Of a DNA stretch of 64,000 nt, positions 50,515 to 59,470 are shown piece by piece. Under the pieces are notes generated by a model. That model ran no database searches. It saw only the letters and a list, made by a program, of their open reading frames with translations, and was not told the DNA's origin. The translations under genes and the position numbers were made by a program. This stretch comes from Mycolicibacterium brisbanense (GTDB lineage Bacteria > Actinomycetota > Actinomycetes > Mycobacteriales > Mycobacteriaceae). The stretch lies in assembly GCF_001570425.1 (NCBI RefSeq), contig NZ_BCSX01000050.1:1-64000 (forward strand), read 5' to 3'. How positions within the stretch are numbered: position 1 is the stretch's first letter; each line of letters starts with the position of its first letter.

Positions 50515-52071
50515 GTGACCAGTGCCGCTGACGGTCTCGGACGCGACATGACAGCGCGTCCGAGCGGACCCGGCAGTGTCAGCGTCCGTGACATCGTCGA
50601 GCTGAGGCTTCTCCAGGCGACGCTGCTCGCAGGTGAGGCGGGGCTCGACCGCCGGGTGTCGTGGGCACACGTGACGGACGCATTCGACCCGTGGAACTGG
50701 CTGGATCCGGGCGACCTCGTGCTGACCTGTGGCTACATCGTCCCGCAGGAGCCGTCGGCGCAGGTGCGGTTCGTGCAGAACATGTTCGACGCGGGCTTGA
50801 GCGGAATCGTCATCGGTGAGGACGACCGCTGTCCTCACCTGTCCGACGAAATGCTCACCACCGCAGACCATCTCGGCTTCCCCGTGATCCACGGCGCACA
50901 CGCGGTCGGCTTCGCGCAGTACGTGCGGTTCGTGGCCGCCGCCAACGCCAGGGGCGAGGATCAGTCCTTCATCCAGATCGCCCGGGTCAACGGCGAAGTG
51001 ATGGCGAGCCTGCGCGAGACGCTCGCGGGCACCGAGTTCGTAGGCCGCCTCAGCAGGGTGGTGAGCTGCCGGCTGCACGTCGTCGACCCGGAGATGTGGG
51101 AATCGCTGATCCGCGGCAGCGAAACCCCCGACCGCGCGTGGAAGGACGCCTACGACGCCGAGCTGCGCCGCTCGTCGGGTCGCGCGCCGTTCGTGATGAA
51201 CCTGACCGTCGGAGACCGGAGCGCCCTGACCATGCCGATCGTCGGCGAGCGTTCGGCCTGTCTCATCGCCTTCCCCGAGGGAGATGTGAGACCCCGGCTC
51301 GCAGTCCTGCAGCAGATCGCTGCGGCGTGCGCGCTGGAGATCGGTCGCGTCGATGCGGCGGTGGAGCGCTCTCGCCGGTCGGGAGCTGGTTTGCTGAACG
51401 ACACGCTCAACGCCCGGCTCGAGCCGGCAGTTTTGACCGCGCTCTTCCGCGAGCGTCGCCTGCAGGGTGACCTGCGTGCGCTGGCCGTCGACGGCCGACC
51501 CGACGCGATCGAGAGGCTGGCGCGCCGATGGCTGATCCGCGGAATCCCGTTCCTGCTCGGTGAGATCGGCCAGATCGCCATCGCAGTGGTGCGGGCGGTC
51601 GACGTCCCGCAGGCGGACTTCGAGGAACGCACGATGCTGGAACGGTGGCGGGCCGGGCTCAGTGACCCGTTCGTCGGGCCGGCCAACCTCGGCGATGCCG
51701 TTCGCCAAGCCAGGTGGGCGCTGGAGACCGTCAGTCCGGATGGGTCGGCGCTGGCTCTCTACGGTGACAGCAGTCCGTCCTTCCTGCCGCGCACACTCGC
51801 GGAGTCCAAGCTCGCGGCCGACCGCGTGCTCGGCGCGGTCATCGAGTACGACCGCGAGCAGGGCACCGATCTGATCAAGACGCTTCAGGCGTATCTCGAA
51901 TGCGATCGTTCGCCGAGCCGTGCCAGCGAGATGCTCTTCATCCACACACAAACCGTCAACTACCGGATCGCCCGCATTCAGGAGCTGACCGGCCGCTCGA
52001 TGCGGTCTACCGGCGACGTCAGCGAGCTCTGGTTCGCGCTGCGGGCACTTGCGCTGTCCCAAGCCACGTAG
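50515..52071 (+). CDS. PucR family transcriptional regulator
   Basis: This 518-residue regulator has an N-terminal PucR domain (VSVRDIVELRLLQATLLAGEAGLDRRVSWAHVTD... to about 150), a GGDEF-like/linker middle and a C-terminal HTH_30 domain (LIKTLQAYLECDRSPSRASEMLFIHTQTVNYRIARIQELTG). Such proteins activate nitrogen-compound catabolism, e.g. purines or GABA. GTG 50515 is used. It is followed by the catabolic genes starting at 52203 on the same strand and is the natural candidate to control them through the inverted repeats at 52098-52131. Confidence 0.92.
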   Translation: MTSAADGLGRDMTARPSGPGSVSVRDIVELRLLQATLLAGEAGLDRRVSWAHVTDAFDPWNWLDPGDLVLTCGYIVPQEPSAQVRFVQNMFDAGLSGIVIGEDDRCPHLSDEMLTTADHLGFPVIHGAHAVGFAQYVRFVAAANARGEDQSFIQIARVNGEVMASLRETLAGTEFVGRLSRVVSCRLHVVDPEMWESLIRGSETPDRAWKDAYDAELRRSSGRAPFVMNLTVGDRSALTMPIVGERSACLIAFPEGDVRPRLAVLQQIAAACALEIGRVDAAVERSRRSGAGLLNDTLNARLEPAVLTALFRERRLQGDLRALAVDGRPDAIERLARRWLIRGIPFLLGEIGQIAIAVVRAVDVPQADFEERTMLERWRAGLSDPFVGPANLGDAVRQARWALETVSPDGSALALYGDSSPSFLPRTLAESKLAADRVLGAVIEYDREQGTDLIKTLQAYLECDRSPSRASEMLFIHTQTVNYRIARIQELTGRSMRSTGDVSELWFALRALALSQAT

Positions 52072-52097
52072 CTGCCGCGCCGGGTCCCTATCCGGGC

Positions 52098-52131
52098 ATA
52101 TGACCGCCAGTGTGCGGGTCATATCCGCACA
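52098..52131. promoter_or_regulatory. Nested inverted repeats upstream of the catabolic operon
   Basis: ATATGACC (52098-52105) and GGTCATAT (52117-52124) are perfect, 11 bp apart. Overlapping them, TGTGCGG (52111-52117) and CCGCACA (52125-52131) form a second inverted repeat around GTCATAT. The block sits between pucR and the SDR start at 52203, a good place for a PucR-responsive activator site. Confidence 0.5.
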
Positions 52132-52202
52132 CAGTGGGCAGCATCGAGTCGGGGTGACAGGCTGCCCCGGATGGCCACTGACGACAAGACGAGGGAACAG
52201 CT

Positions 52203-52958
52203 ATGAGCACGTCATTCGAAGGACGCAGCGTGATCGTCACCGGGGTCGCGTCTGGTCTCGGGAGCGCGCTGGCGCGGGAGTTCGCAGCTGAGGGTGCGCA
52301 GGTCCTCGGCTGCGATGTCAACGACGAGGCGGGTGCGGCGGTGATGGACGGCATCGGCGTCTATCGCCACACCGACGTATCGAAGGAGGCGCAGGTCGAG
52401 GCCCTCGTCGACGACGCGGTGCAGCGTTTCGGCCGGCTCGATGTCATGGTCAACAACGCCGCGATCCAGGTCGAACAGGCACTGGCCGACACCACCGAGG
52501 AGCAGCTCGACCGCATCCTCGCGGTCAACTTGAAAGGCCCGTTCTTCGGCTGCAAGCACGCGATCCGCGTCATGCAGGGCACGGGCGGCGGTGCCATCGT
52601 CAACATCTCGTCGGTCCTTGCGGTGGCCGGCGACCCCATGCTCGCCGCGTACGGCGCGGCGAAAGGCGGTGTGCTTGCCCTGACGAAATCGGCGGCGGTG
52701 AAGTACGGCCGCGACAAGATCCGGTGCAACACCGTATTGCCCGGGGATATGCAGACAGAAATGGTCGAGGCGTACTTCGCCGCGGCCGAGGATCCGGCCG
52801 CGCTGCGCGCTCAGGCCGAAGGCGAATATCCGCTCGGCAGGATCGGCCAGCCTCGTGAGGTTGCCCGGGCTGTGCTCTTCCTCGCCTCCGATGACGCGAG
52901 TTTTGTCACGGGTGAAGCGCTCGTCGTCGACGGCGGCCTGCTGGCCGAATGCTACTGA
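52203..52958 (+). CDS. Short-chain dehydrogenase/reductase (SDR)
   Basis: This 251-residue classical SDR has the Rossmann motif VTGVASGLGSALA (about 13-25), NNAAI, the active-site Ser in NISSVLA and the YGAAKGG motif with catalytic Tyr-Lys, ending GEALVVDGGLLAECY. It likely oxidises a hydroxyl group with NAD(P)+. It is the first gene after pucR, with a gap of 15 bp to the racemase gene, so it opens the catabolic operon. ATG 52203 follows GAGGGA. Confidence 0.92.
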   Translation: MSTSFEGRSVIVTGVASGLGSALAREFAAEGAQVLGCDVNDEAGAAVMDGIGVYRHTDVSKEAQVEALVDDAVQRFGRLDVMVNNAAIQVEQALADTTEEQLDRILAVNLKGPFFGCKHAIRVMQGTGGGAIVNISSVLAVAGDPMLAAYGAAKGGVLALTKSAAVKYGRDKIRCNTVLPGDMQTEMVEAYFAAAEDPAALRAQAEGEYPLGRIGQPREVARAVLFLASDDASFVTGEALVVDGGLLAECY

Positions 52959-52973
52959 ACGAGAAGGGTTCTC

Positions 52974-53633
52974 ATGCAAAAGCTCGGTATCGTCCACACC
53001 GTCTCCCAGCTCGCGCCCACCTTTGCCGACCTCGCTGCCGAATTGCTCCCCGGTGTGCAGACCACCGTCGTCGCCGACGAACTCCTGCTCAAGCGAACGA
53101 TCCGCGACGGTGAGGTCGACGATGTGACGCGCGAACGGCTGCGCGGTCATGTCGCCGCACTCGCCGACTTCGGCGTCGACGCGGTACTGGTGACCTGTTC
53201 ATCGGTGGGCGCGGTGGTCGACGAGATCGCCTCGGAGACAGACATTCCCGTGCACCGGGTCGACCGCGCCATGGCCGAGCGCGCAGTCGCGCTCGGGGCT
53301 CGTGTCGGCGTACTCGCCACCCTGACCACGACACTCGCGCCGACCACCGAGCTCGTAGCGGCCGCCGCACGTGACGCCGGCCGAGCGATCACCGTCGTCT
53401 CACGGCTCTGTGACGGTGCATTCGCCGCGCTGGGGCGCGGTGACGGCGCGCGGCACGACGCGATAGTCGCCGAGGAGCTCGACCGCTTGGCCGCCGAGGT
53501 CGATGTGGTCGTGCTCGCCCAGGCCTCGATGGCGCGGGTCGCCGCTGCGCGGCCCGGCGGCGGTACCCCCGTGCTGTCCAGCCCGCGGCCGGCGATGGAG
53601 AGGCTCGCCGAATGTGCCTATACCGAGCGATAA
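52974..53633 (+). CDS. Aspartate/glutamate/hydantoin racemase superfamily protein
   Basis: This 219-residue protein has the Asp/Glu racemase-type fold with one clear catalytic cysteine (VLVTCSSVGAV, about Cys75). The position of the second family cysteine reads VVVLAQASMARV, i.e. it is replaced, as in some maleate-isomerase-like or single-cysteine relatives. It may isomerise or racemise an acidic intermediate rather than be a two-base amino acid racemase. It sits between the SDR and the FMN reductase on the same strand. Confidence 0.8.
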   Translation: MQKLGIVHTVSQLAPTFADLAAELLPGVQTTVVADELLLKRTIRDGEVDDVTRERLRGHVAALADFGVDAVLVTCSSVGAVVDEIASETDIPVHRVDRAMAERAVALGARVGVLATLTTTLAPTTELVAAAARDAGRAITVVSRLCDGAFAALGRGDGARHDAIVAEELDRLAAEVDVVVLAQASMARVAAARPGGGTPVLSSPRPAMERLAECAYTER

Positions 53634-53691
53634 GCAGCCGACTCAGGTTGGTGCGGCGCGCTAATGGCGGAGATCACAGGAGTCCACCAGC

Positions 53692-54285
53692 ATGATTGAC
53701 GTGGAAGTTGAATGGATCCCTCGCATTCTCGGTATCGGCGGCACGACCCGTCCGGGATCGTCGTCAGAGCGGGCGCTGCGTGCCGCACTACAACTCGCCG
53801 AGGACGCCGGCGCCCAGACCGACATCCTCTTGGCCGATGATCTGGAGTTCCCGGCGTACGCACCGGAGCGCGGCGTGCTCGGGTCGAAGGCCGAGCGCAT
53901 GCTGGATCTCGCCCGCCGTGCCGACGGGGTGATCGTCGCCAGCCCGGGCTTCCACGGTGGGCCGTCGGGGCTCATCAAGAACGCGCTCGACCACCTGGAG
54001 GAGCTGCGTGCCGACGAGCGGCCGTACCTCGACGGCCGTGCGATCGGTTGCATCGTGTGTGCGGCCGGCTGGCAGGCGACGGCGACAACGCTCGCGGCGT
54101 TGCGCTCGACCGTGCATGCGCTGCGCGGCTGGCCGACACCGCTTGGCGTCACGATCAACTCGACCACGCGCGGCGACGCGGATCCGATCGTGGCCGCCGC
54201 GCCGCAACTCGGCTTGCTCGTCGACCAGGTCATCGCATTCGCCCACTGGCGGCGGGCGGCGGCTGTTGTCGAGGTCTCCGCGTGA
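53692..54285 (+). CDS. NADPH-dependent FMN reductase family protein
   Basis: This 197-residue flavodoxin-like reductase has ILGIGGTTRPGSSSERAL at the FMN phosphate site and GVIVASPGFHGGPSGLIKNALDHLEEL, both diagnostic of the family. It could supply reduced FMN to the LLM monooxygenase encoded at 57354-58499 or act as a quinone reductase. ATG 53692 was chosen. Its stop overlaps the GTG of the next gene. Confidence 0.9.
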   Translation: MIDVEVEWIPRILGIGGTTRPGSSSERALRAALQLAEDAGAQTDILLADDLEFPAYAPERGVLGSKAERMLDLARRADGVIVASPGFHGGPSGLIKNALDHLEELRADERPYLDGRAIGCIVCAAGWQATATTLAALRSTVHALRGWPTPLGVTINSTTRGDADPIVAAAPQLGLLVDQVIAFAHWRRAAAVVEVSA

Positions 54286-55142
54286 CCCAGCCCCATATCA
54301 CCACCGGCGTTCCCGCATCGGTCACCGGCCCTGGCCTGCGCACCGTGGTCGAGGGCTTACAACACCCCGAGGGCGTGTGTTGGTCCCCGAGCGAGCAGCT
54401 GCTCTACGCAGGCGGTGAGGGCGGCCAGTTGTACCGGTTCGGGTTGCAGGGCGGGGCATTCGAGACGGTGTGCACGGTGCCGGGCGGTTCGATGCTCGGA
54501 CTGGCCCTCGACGGCGCGGGCGCCGTGTACATCTGCGATGTCGGCAACGGATGCGTCCAGAAGATCGCGCCCGACGGCAGCGTCCGGCAGTACGGCGCCG
54601 CCATCGGTTACCCGAATTACCCGGCCTTCGACGGCGCCGGCCGGCTGTGGGTGTCCGACTCCGGGGACTGGGGTCGAGCAAGCGGGTCAATCGTGCGGAT
54701 CGACCCCGACGGCACCACCGAGCGGGTCCTCGGTGGCCTGTATTTTGCGAACGGCCTTGCGGTACAGGGGGATTGGCTGTACATCGTCGAATCGACGTGG
54801 CCACGGATCGTGCGGATCCCGCTGTGCGGCGGCGAGCCGGAGCCGGTCGTCGTTCTCGACCGGGTCGTACCGGACGGCATCGCATTCGACGCCGAGGGCG
54901 GTCTGTGGATCGGCTGCTGGCAGCCCAACCGCGTGTACCGCCTCGCCCCGGGCGGCACGCTCGACGTCGTCGTCGACGACTGGTCGGGTGTGTATGCGCC
55001 GACGCCGACGAACCTCGCGTTCGCCGGGGCCGAACTCGATGTCCTGGCACTCGCGTCGTTGGGCACGCTGGTGGTGACCGCGTGCGATCCCGGCGTTCGC
55101 GGGGCGCCGCTGCACCTGCCGGTGGACCTGGACCGAGTCTGA
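54282..55142 (+). CDS. SMP-30/gluconolactonase family protein
   Basis: This 286-residue six-bladed beta-propeller hydrolase has repeating strands and family motifs HPEGVCWSPSEQLLYAGGEGGQLYR, GLALDGAGAVYICDVGNG, VPDGIAFDAEGGLWIGCWQPNRVYRL. A Glu near the start of blade 1 and Asn/Asp residues in later blades would hold the Ca2+ or Zn2+ ion. It probably opens a lactone formed by the preceding dehydrogenase. GTG 54282 is coupled to the FMN reductase stop. Confidence 0.9.
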   Translation: MTQPHITTGVPASVTGPGLRTVVEGLQHPEGVCWSPSEQLLYAGGEGGQLYRFGLQGGAFETVCTVPGGSMLGLALDGAGAVYICDVGNGCVQKIAPDGSVRQYGAAIGYPNYPAFDGAGRLWVSDSGDWGRASGSIVRIDPDGTTERVLGGLYFANGLAVQGDWLYIVESTWPRIVRIPLCGGEPEPVVVLDRVVPDGIAFDAEGGLWIGCWQPNRVYRLAPGGTLDVVVDDWSGVYAPTPTNLAFAGAELDVLALASLGTLVVTACDPGVRGAPLHLPVDLDRV

Positions 55143-55201
55143 CCGTGTTTGACAACGGCGCCCATGCGGATCGCCGAGCAGAGAGCTAGAGGGATTCACA
55201 G

Positions 55202-56521
55202 ATGAATGACGAGATGTACGACGCCTTGGTGATCGGCGCGGGATTCGCTGGGCTGACGGCCGCGCGCGATCTCGCGCAGGACGGCAAACGGGTGCTGATC
55301 GTGGAAGCGCGGGACCGCATCGGCGGCCGTGCCTGGTACCGGCCCTTCGCCGACACCGGTTTCTGTATCGAGCTGGGCGGCAACTGGGTCGACCCGGAAG
55401 GCAACTCCGCCCTCATGGCGGAGGTGAAGCGCTACGGCGTACCGCTCGCCCAGAGTCCGCACCCCGAGCATCACGTTTCCCTGCTCGACGGCGTTCGCAG
55501 CCACGCGGCCTGCCCGATCAGCAGCGATGACGAGCTCGCCCTCGCGGAGGTGGTCCGGGAGGTCACCGCGCAGGTACGGCGAATCGACTCGGCGCTGCCA
55601 TTGGATCAGCAGGATGTCGCCGACCTCGACGTCCCACTCGACACCTACCTCGATGGCTTCGGGCTGTCCGCGACGCTGCGCGAGCTCATGGGTGCGTGGA
55701 TCCGCGAGAACACGGGCTGCCACGAGTCGCAGATCTCGGCTCTGCACCTGATGTCGTGGATCCCGAATCTCGGCAACGACGTTCTGGCGCTTGGGCATAC
55801 GCCTACACACCGCTTCGCCGCGGGGACGATCGACCTCCTGCAGCGGATACTGGACGACTCCGGGGCGCAGCTGCGACTGTCGACGCCGGTGGTCACGGTG
55901 ACGCAGTCGGCCGAGCATGTCGAAGCGCGTACCCAGGGTGGCGAGGTGCTGCGCGCCCGCGCCGCGGTGATCGCCTTGCCGCTCAACTGCCTGCCCGACA
56001 TCACCTTCACGCCGCCACTGTCGCCCGAGAAGACTGCCGGTGCGGCGATCGGCCAGACCGGGGCGGCCAAGAAGCTGTGGGCGCTGGTCACGGGCTTGCC
56101 TCCGAAACTTCTCGGCGTGGGCGCGCACGACGAGCCGATCGACGTCTTCTTCACCGATTTCCCGGCCGAGAAGACCGGCCTGGGCGGCGATCTCGTCGTC
56201 GGCTTCTCAACGCAGGAGCGCCCGCTGGACATCCTCGACCGCCACGACATGGAGGCCGCTTTTCGTCGCTACGTACCGGAAGCGGGCGTCGTGAAGGTCG
56301 ACGGTCACGACTGGCTCGCCGACCCCTACGCCAAGGGAACATGGTGCGCAGCCCCTGCGGGCCTGCTGTCCAAATACGCCTCCGCTCTGGAAGCCACAGA
56401 GGGCCGCCTGGTGTTCGCCGGATCCGACATCGCCCACGCCTTCCGGGGGTGGATGGAAGGCGCGGTCGCGACCGGCGCCACCGCCGCGACACGACTCTCG
56501 GCGATCCTGGCGCAGCACTGA
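55202..56521 (+). CDS. FAD-dependent amine oxidase family protein
   Basis: This 439-residue flavoprotein of the monoamine oxidase type has the dinucleotide motif VIGAGFAGLTAARDLAQDGKRVLIVEARDRIGGRAW (about 10-45), GGNWVDPEG, and the C-terminal FAD signature RLVFAGSDIAHAFRGWMEGAVATGATAA. It probably oxidises a primary or secondary amine to an imine with O2 as acceptor. ATG 55202 follows GAGGGA. It lies in the PucR-controlled operon, suggesting that the compound degraded is an amine. Confidence 0.92.
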   Translation: MNDEMYDALVIGAGFAGLTAARDLAQDGKRVLIVEARDRIGGRAWYRPFADTGFCIELGGNWVDPEGNSALMAEVKRYGVPLAQSPHPEHHVSLLDGVRSHAACPISSDDELALAEVVREVTAQVRRIDSALPLDQQDVADLDVPLDTYLDGFGLSATLRELMGAWIRENTGCHESQISALHLMSWIPNLGNDVLALGHTPTHRFAAGTIDLLQRILDDSGAQLRLSTPVVTVTQSAEHVEARTQGGEVLRARAAVIALPLNCLPDITFTPPLSPEKTAGAAIGQTGAAKKLWALVTGLPPKLLGVGAHDEPIDVFFTDFPAEKTGLGGDLVVGFSTQERPLDILDRHDMEAAFRRYVPEAGVVKVDGHDWLADPYAKGTWCAAPAGLLSKYASALEATEGRLVFAGSDIAHAFRGWMEGAVATGATAATRLSAILAQH

Positions 56522-56557
56522 GAACTGACAACGAGTTCCCAACACGATAGGAGAACC

Positions 56558-56926
56558 ATGAGTTCTGCACGCGCACTTCAAGAATCCGCGTGGGACGCCG
56601 AGTGCCGCCACGACCTCGACGGCCTGCTGGACCACTTCCTCCCCGACGCGACGTTCTACGCCTACGGCCGGCCGCCGCAACAGGGCCACGACGCCATCCG
56701 CCGGCTGACCGAGGACTTCTACCGGTCGTATCCCGAACTCGCGATCGACGTCCTGGGCGAGTGGACCAACGGTGACTCGTCGGCGGCCTTCGAGTTCCGG
56801 GCCCGGCTGAAGGACACGGCCGGTGACCGATTCACCCTGCAGGGCGTGATTCTCGTCGAGATCGAGAGCGGGAAGTTCAAGACGGTGCGGTACTACGAGG
56901 AGGCGCCGGTCCCGGTGACCGACTGA
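56558..56926 (+). CDS. SnoaL-like/NTF2-fold protein
   Basis: This 122-residue alpha+beta barrel (NTF2 superfamily) protein shows SAWDAECRHDLDGLLDHFLPDATFYAYGRPPQQGHDAIRRLTEDFYRSYPELAIDVLGEW, the typical SnoaL-like opening. The pocket may carry out isomerisation or hydrolysis of a small metabolite; the residues do not identify a reaction. It is the last + strand gene of this operon; a hairpin terminator follows directly. Confidence 0.85.
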   Translation: MSSARALQESAWDAECRHDLDGLLDHFLPDATFYAYGRPPQQGHDAIRRLTEDFYRSYPELAIDVLGEWTNGDSSAAFEFRARLKDTAGDRFTLQGVILVEIESGKFKTVRYYEEAPVPVTD

Positions 56927-56938
56927 GCGGCAAGCGCC

Positions 56939-56972
56939 AAAGGGCGGCATCCGGATGCGGATGCCGCCCTTT
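56939..56972. terminator. Bidirectional intrinsic terminator
   Basis: AAAGGGCGGCATCC (56939-56952) pairs perfectly with GGATGCCGCCCTTT (56959-56972) around GGATGC. It has an A-run on one side and a T-run on the other, so it works in both directions between the convergent SnoaL and cupin genes. Confidence 0.9.
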
Positions 56973-56988
56973 ATGTTGTGCGGGAACG

Positions 56989-57357
56989 CTATTCGGGAGA
57001 CGTGGTCCAGATCGTGTACACCTTGCGCACGGTCTCGCGGATGACCCAGGTACCACGCCAGCCGTCCGGGGCGACGAGCACGACGCCGGGGCGGATCTCG
57101 TGGACCGTACCGTCGGCCGTGGTGATGGTGCCTGCCCCGGCGATGAAGTGCATCAACTCGGTATCTCCCGTGCGTGCGGAGTCGAAACTCCCGGGCGTGC
57201 ACTCCCAGATGCCGCTGCGCCCAACGGAATTCCGGTGTAACACGTGGACCGACTCGACCGGCGCACCGGCGAGTGCGGGCGTACGGGGGCCGAGGACGGT
57301 CAGCTCCAGTGTCTCGGGTTCGGCGTCGTAGACGATAACCGGGATCGTGCCGGTCAC
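56989..57357 (-). CDS. Cupin domain protein (EutQ/DUF861 type)
   Basis: This 122-residue single-domain cupin shows GDTELMHFIAGAGTITTADGTVHEIRPGVVLVAPDGWRGTWVIRETVRKVYTIW, matching the cupin_3 subgroup. It lacks the full His-rich metal motif of oxygenase cupins, so it may bind a ligand or have an isomerase or ureidoglycolate-lyase-like role. Its start overlaps the LLM gene stop by 4 bp, so both are expressed from the 58500 promoter. Confidence 0.85.
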   Translation of the reverse strand: MTGTIPVIVYDAEPETLELTVLGPRTPALAGAPVESVHVLHRNSVGRSGIWECTPGSFDSARTGDTELMHFIAGAGTITTADGTVHEIRPGVVLVAPDGWRGTWVIRETVRKVYTIWTTSPE

Positions 57358-58499
57358 GCGCCGGTGACCGCGGGGATGGACAGCGTGGCGACACGAGGGC
57401 CGAGCGTGGCGATCTGCGGGCCGACCTCGCGCCCCAGAAGCTCAAGGTGGCGCCGATAAGGCTCGGGGTCCCGGCTGAAGTCGAAAGTGAACGACAGCAG
57501 GGCTCCGACGCCGCCGAGGTCTTCGTTGAAGCGCGTGATCTTCTCGACCACCGTGTCGGGGGAGCCGACGATGAAGAAGTGGTCGACCATCCAGTCGAGT
57601 GTCAGCTCATCGATGGTCATGCCGGGGTCGAGGAGCAGCTCGCCGAGTGCATACGGCTTGCCCCCGCGATCGCGCACGACGCGGAATGTCGGGAGTACCA
57701 GCTCGTCCCATGTGCGGCCGGCGGGTCCCGAGAGAAAGAGCCGGCGTGCCTCCTCGTCGGTTCCGGCGACGAAGACGTCGCGCATGACGCGCCAGTTGGC
57801 CCGGTCCGGCGTGTGGCCGGCCTCGATCGCCGTCGTCGCGTATGTCTCCCACTGCTGGCGCAGGGCGGCCATGCCGACCTGCTGGCTCATGGGGGAGAAG
57901 CCCCGCCGTGCGGCGTCGGCGAAGGTGGGCGATGTCGGCTGCACCCCGGTCATCACGACCTCGGGCCGCGGTCGCTGAAAAGGCTTGAGGTGCGGTCCAT
58001 TCCATTGCGAGGTGTGCGCAGGCATGTCGACGGTCCAGAACTCACCCTCGATGCGGAACGGCCCCTGTCGCGTCCACATGGCTTCGATGATGTCGATGGC
58101 CTCGTCCATCATCTTCGCGTTGCCCTGCCCGACGCCGAACAGCTGCCCGTCGGTAGGGAACGAGCCGGGCGCGAAACCAGCGATGTAGCGGCCGCCCGTC
58201 ATGTGGTCCAGATACATGAGCCGGCTCGCCAGCGCGATGGGGTTGTGGTAAGGCAGCAGATGGGCTGCAGCGCCGAGACGCAGCCGCTGCGTCTCGCGCC
58301 CGGCGGCGGCGATCATCAGGTCGGGAGCCGGGTTCGGCTCGTGACCGATCGTGTGGTGTTCGGCGAAGAAAAGTTCGGCCAGCCCGTATTCGTCGGCCCA
58401 CCTGGCGATCTGGAGATCCCACTCGATCACTTCCTGCAGTGTGCGTCGGCCCGCGACGTACTCCTGTGCGTACGGCGGGCTGAAGAGTCCAAGTTCCAT
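57354..58499 (-). CDS. LLM-class flavin-dependent oxidoreductase
   Basis: This 381-residue luciferase-like TIM-barrel monooxygenase has ADEYGLAELFFAEHHTIGHEPNPAPDLMIAAAG, LGAAAHLLPYHNPIALASRLMYLDHMTGGRYIAGFAPGSFPTDGQLFG and the C-terminal DHFFIVGSPDTVVEKITRF, all characteristic of the group that uses reduced FMN and O2. The FMN reductase at 53692 could be its partner. ATG 58499 (MELGLFSPPY) is well supported. Divergent from the SDR at 58706 across a 206-bp promoter region. Confidence 0.93.
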   Translation of the reverse strand: MELGLFSPPYAQEYVAGRRTLQEVIEWDLQIARWADEYGLAELFFAEHHTIGHEPNPAPDLMIAAAGRETQRLRLGAAAHLLPYHNPIALASRLMYLDHMTGGRYIAGFAPGSFPTDGQLFGVGQGNAKMMDEAIDIIEAMWTRQGPFRIEGEFWTVDMPAHTSQWNGPHLKPFQRPRPEVVMTGVQPTSPTFADAARRGFSPMSQQVGMAALRQQWETYATTAIEAGHTPDRANWRVMRDVFVAGTDEEARRLFLSGPAGRTWDELVLPTFRVVRDRGGKPYALGELLLDPGMTIDELTLDWMVDHFFIVGSPDTVVEKITRFNEDLGGVGALLSFTFDFSRDPEPYRRHLELLGREVGPQIATLGPRVATLSIPAVTGA

Positions 58500-58524
58500 G
58501 GCTTCGGTCGATTCCTTGTCGTTT

Positions 58525-58567
58525 GTTGGGCGATACCCTCCCAACGTCGGTGAGCAGACACGTCTGC
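58525..58567. promoter_or_regulatory. Two inverted repeats in the LLM-SDR divergent promoter
   Basis: GTTGGG (58525-58530)/CCCAAC (58540-58545) and GCAGAC (58554-58559)/GTCTGC (58562-58567) are perfect short inverted repeats located 26-68 bp upstream of the LLM gene. They are candidate operators for the divergent halves of the catabolic island. Confidence 0.45.
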
Positions 58568-58705
58568 ACAATTGGTGCCGACCTCAAACAACCCGCCATT
58601 GGCTGTCGATGCGTACAAGCCCTTAGATTTCGGGCTAACGCGCCGTCGGCGGTTCATGTCCATATACAGTGGCGCGTCGCCGGCGCGGCCGGGAAGCTCA
58701 GCGGC

Positions 58706-59470
58706 ATGGTTAATCGGCTGGAAGGCAAGGTTGCGCTGGTCACCGGCGCAGCGCAGGGACAGGGCGCGGCGCACGCGGACCTGCTGGCCCGTCAGGGCGC
58801 CCGGGTGATCGCCACGGACGTCCTCGACGATCAGGGTGAGGCACTGGCGGAGCAGTTGGACGCCGAGGGCCTCGAGGTCGTCTACCGGCACCTCGATGTC
58901 GCATCCGAAAAAGACTGGGCGTCAGTCGTTGCCGGTGTCGACCCCGCCTGGGGACCGATCAACGTGCTCGTCAACAACGCGGGCATCAGCTCGCCTGCCG
59001 CGGTCGCCGACGTCAGCATCGACGAATGGAACCGTGTCGTCGCGATCAACCAGACCGGAATTCTGCTGGGCATGCAGGCGGTCATCCCGGGAATGATGGA
59101 GCTGGGCTCGGGATCCATCATCAACATCGCGTCGTCCTGGGCCCACCGCGGTGGCACGGAGAACGGTTTCATCGCCTACGTCGCGACGAAGGCCGCGGTT
59201 CTGGGGATCACCCGCAACGCAGCCATGAACCTTGGCCGGCATGGCATTCGGGTGAATTCGGTGTCGCCGGGTTACGTCCGGACACCGCAAGTCGAGTACG
59301 CAGAAAAGACCGAGCCCGACCGGGTCGCGAACGACGTCGCGAAGATCCCGATGCGGCGCATGGCGCGGCCGGCCGAGATCGCCAAGACGATCGCGTTTCT
59401 CGCCTCGGATGATTCGTCGTACACCACGGGCGTCGACCTTCTCGTCGACGGCGGTTTGAACCTCACATGA
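58706..59470 (+). CDS. Short-chain dehydrogenase/reductase (SDR) of a tetronate-type module
   Basis: This 254-residue classical SDR has VTGAAQGQGAAHA, the NNAG motif, the active-site Ser in IASSWA and YVATKAA (Tyr-x3-Lys), ending TGVDLLVDGGLNLT. Its stop overlaps the start of the OtnK-like kinase, so the two are translationally coupled. In known tetronate operons a beta-hydroxyacid dehydrogenase (LtnD) occupies this place; here an SDR may oxidise the sugar acid. ATG 58706 was chosen by the family's N-terminus. Confidence 0.92.
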   Translation: MVNRLEGKVALVTGAAQGQGAAHADLLARQGARVIATDVLDDQGEALAEQLDAEGLEVVYRHLDVASEKDWASVVAGVDPAWGPINVLVNNAGISSPAAVADVSIDEWNRVVAINQTGILLGMQAVIPGMMELGSGSIINIASSWAHRGGTENGFIAYVATKAAVLGITRNAAMNLGRHGIRVNSVSPGYVRTPQVEYAEKTEPDRVANDVAKIPMRRMARPAEIAKTIAFLASDDSSYTTGVDLLVDGGLNLT

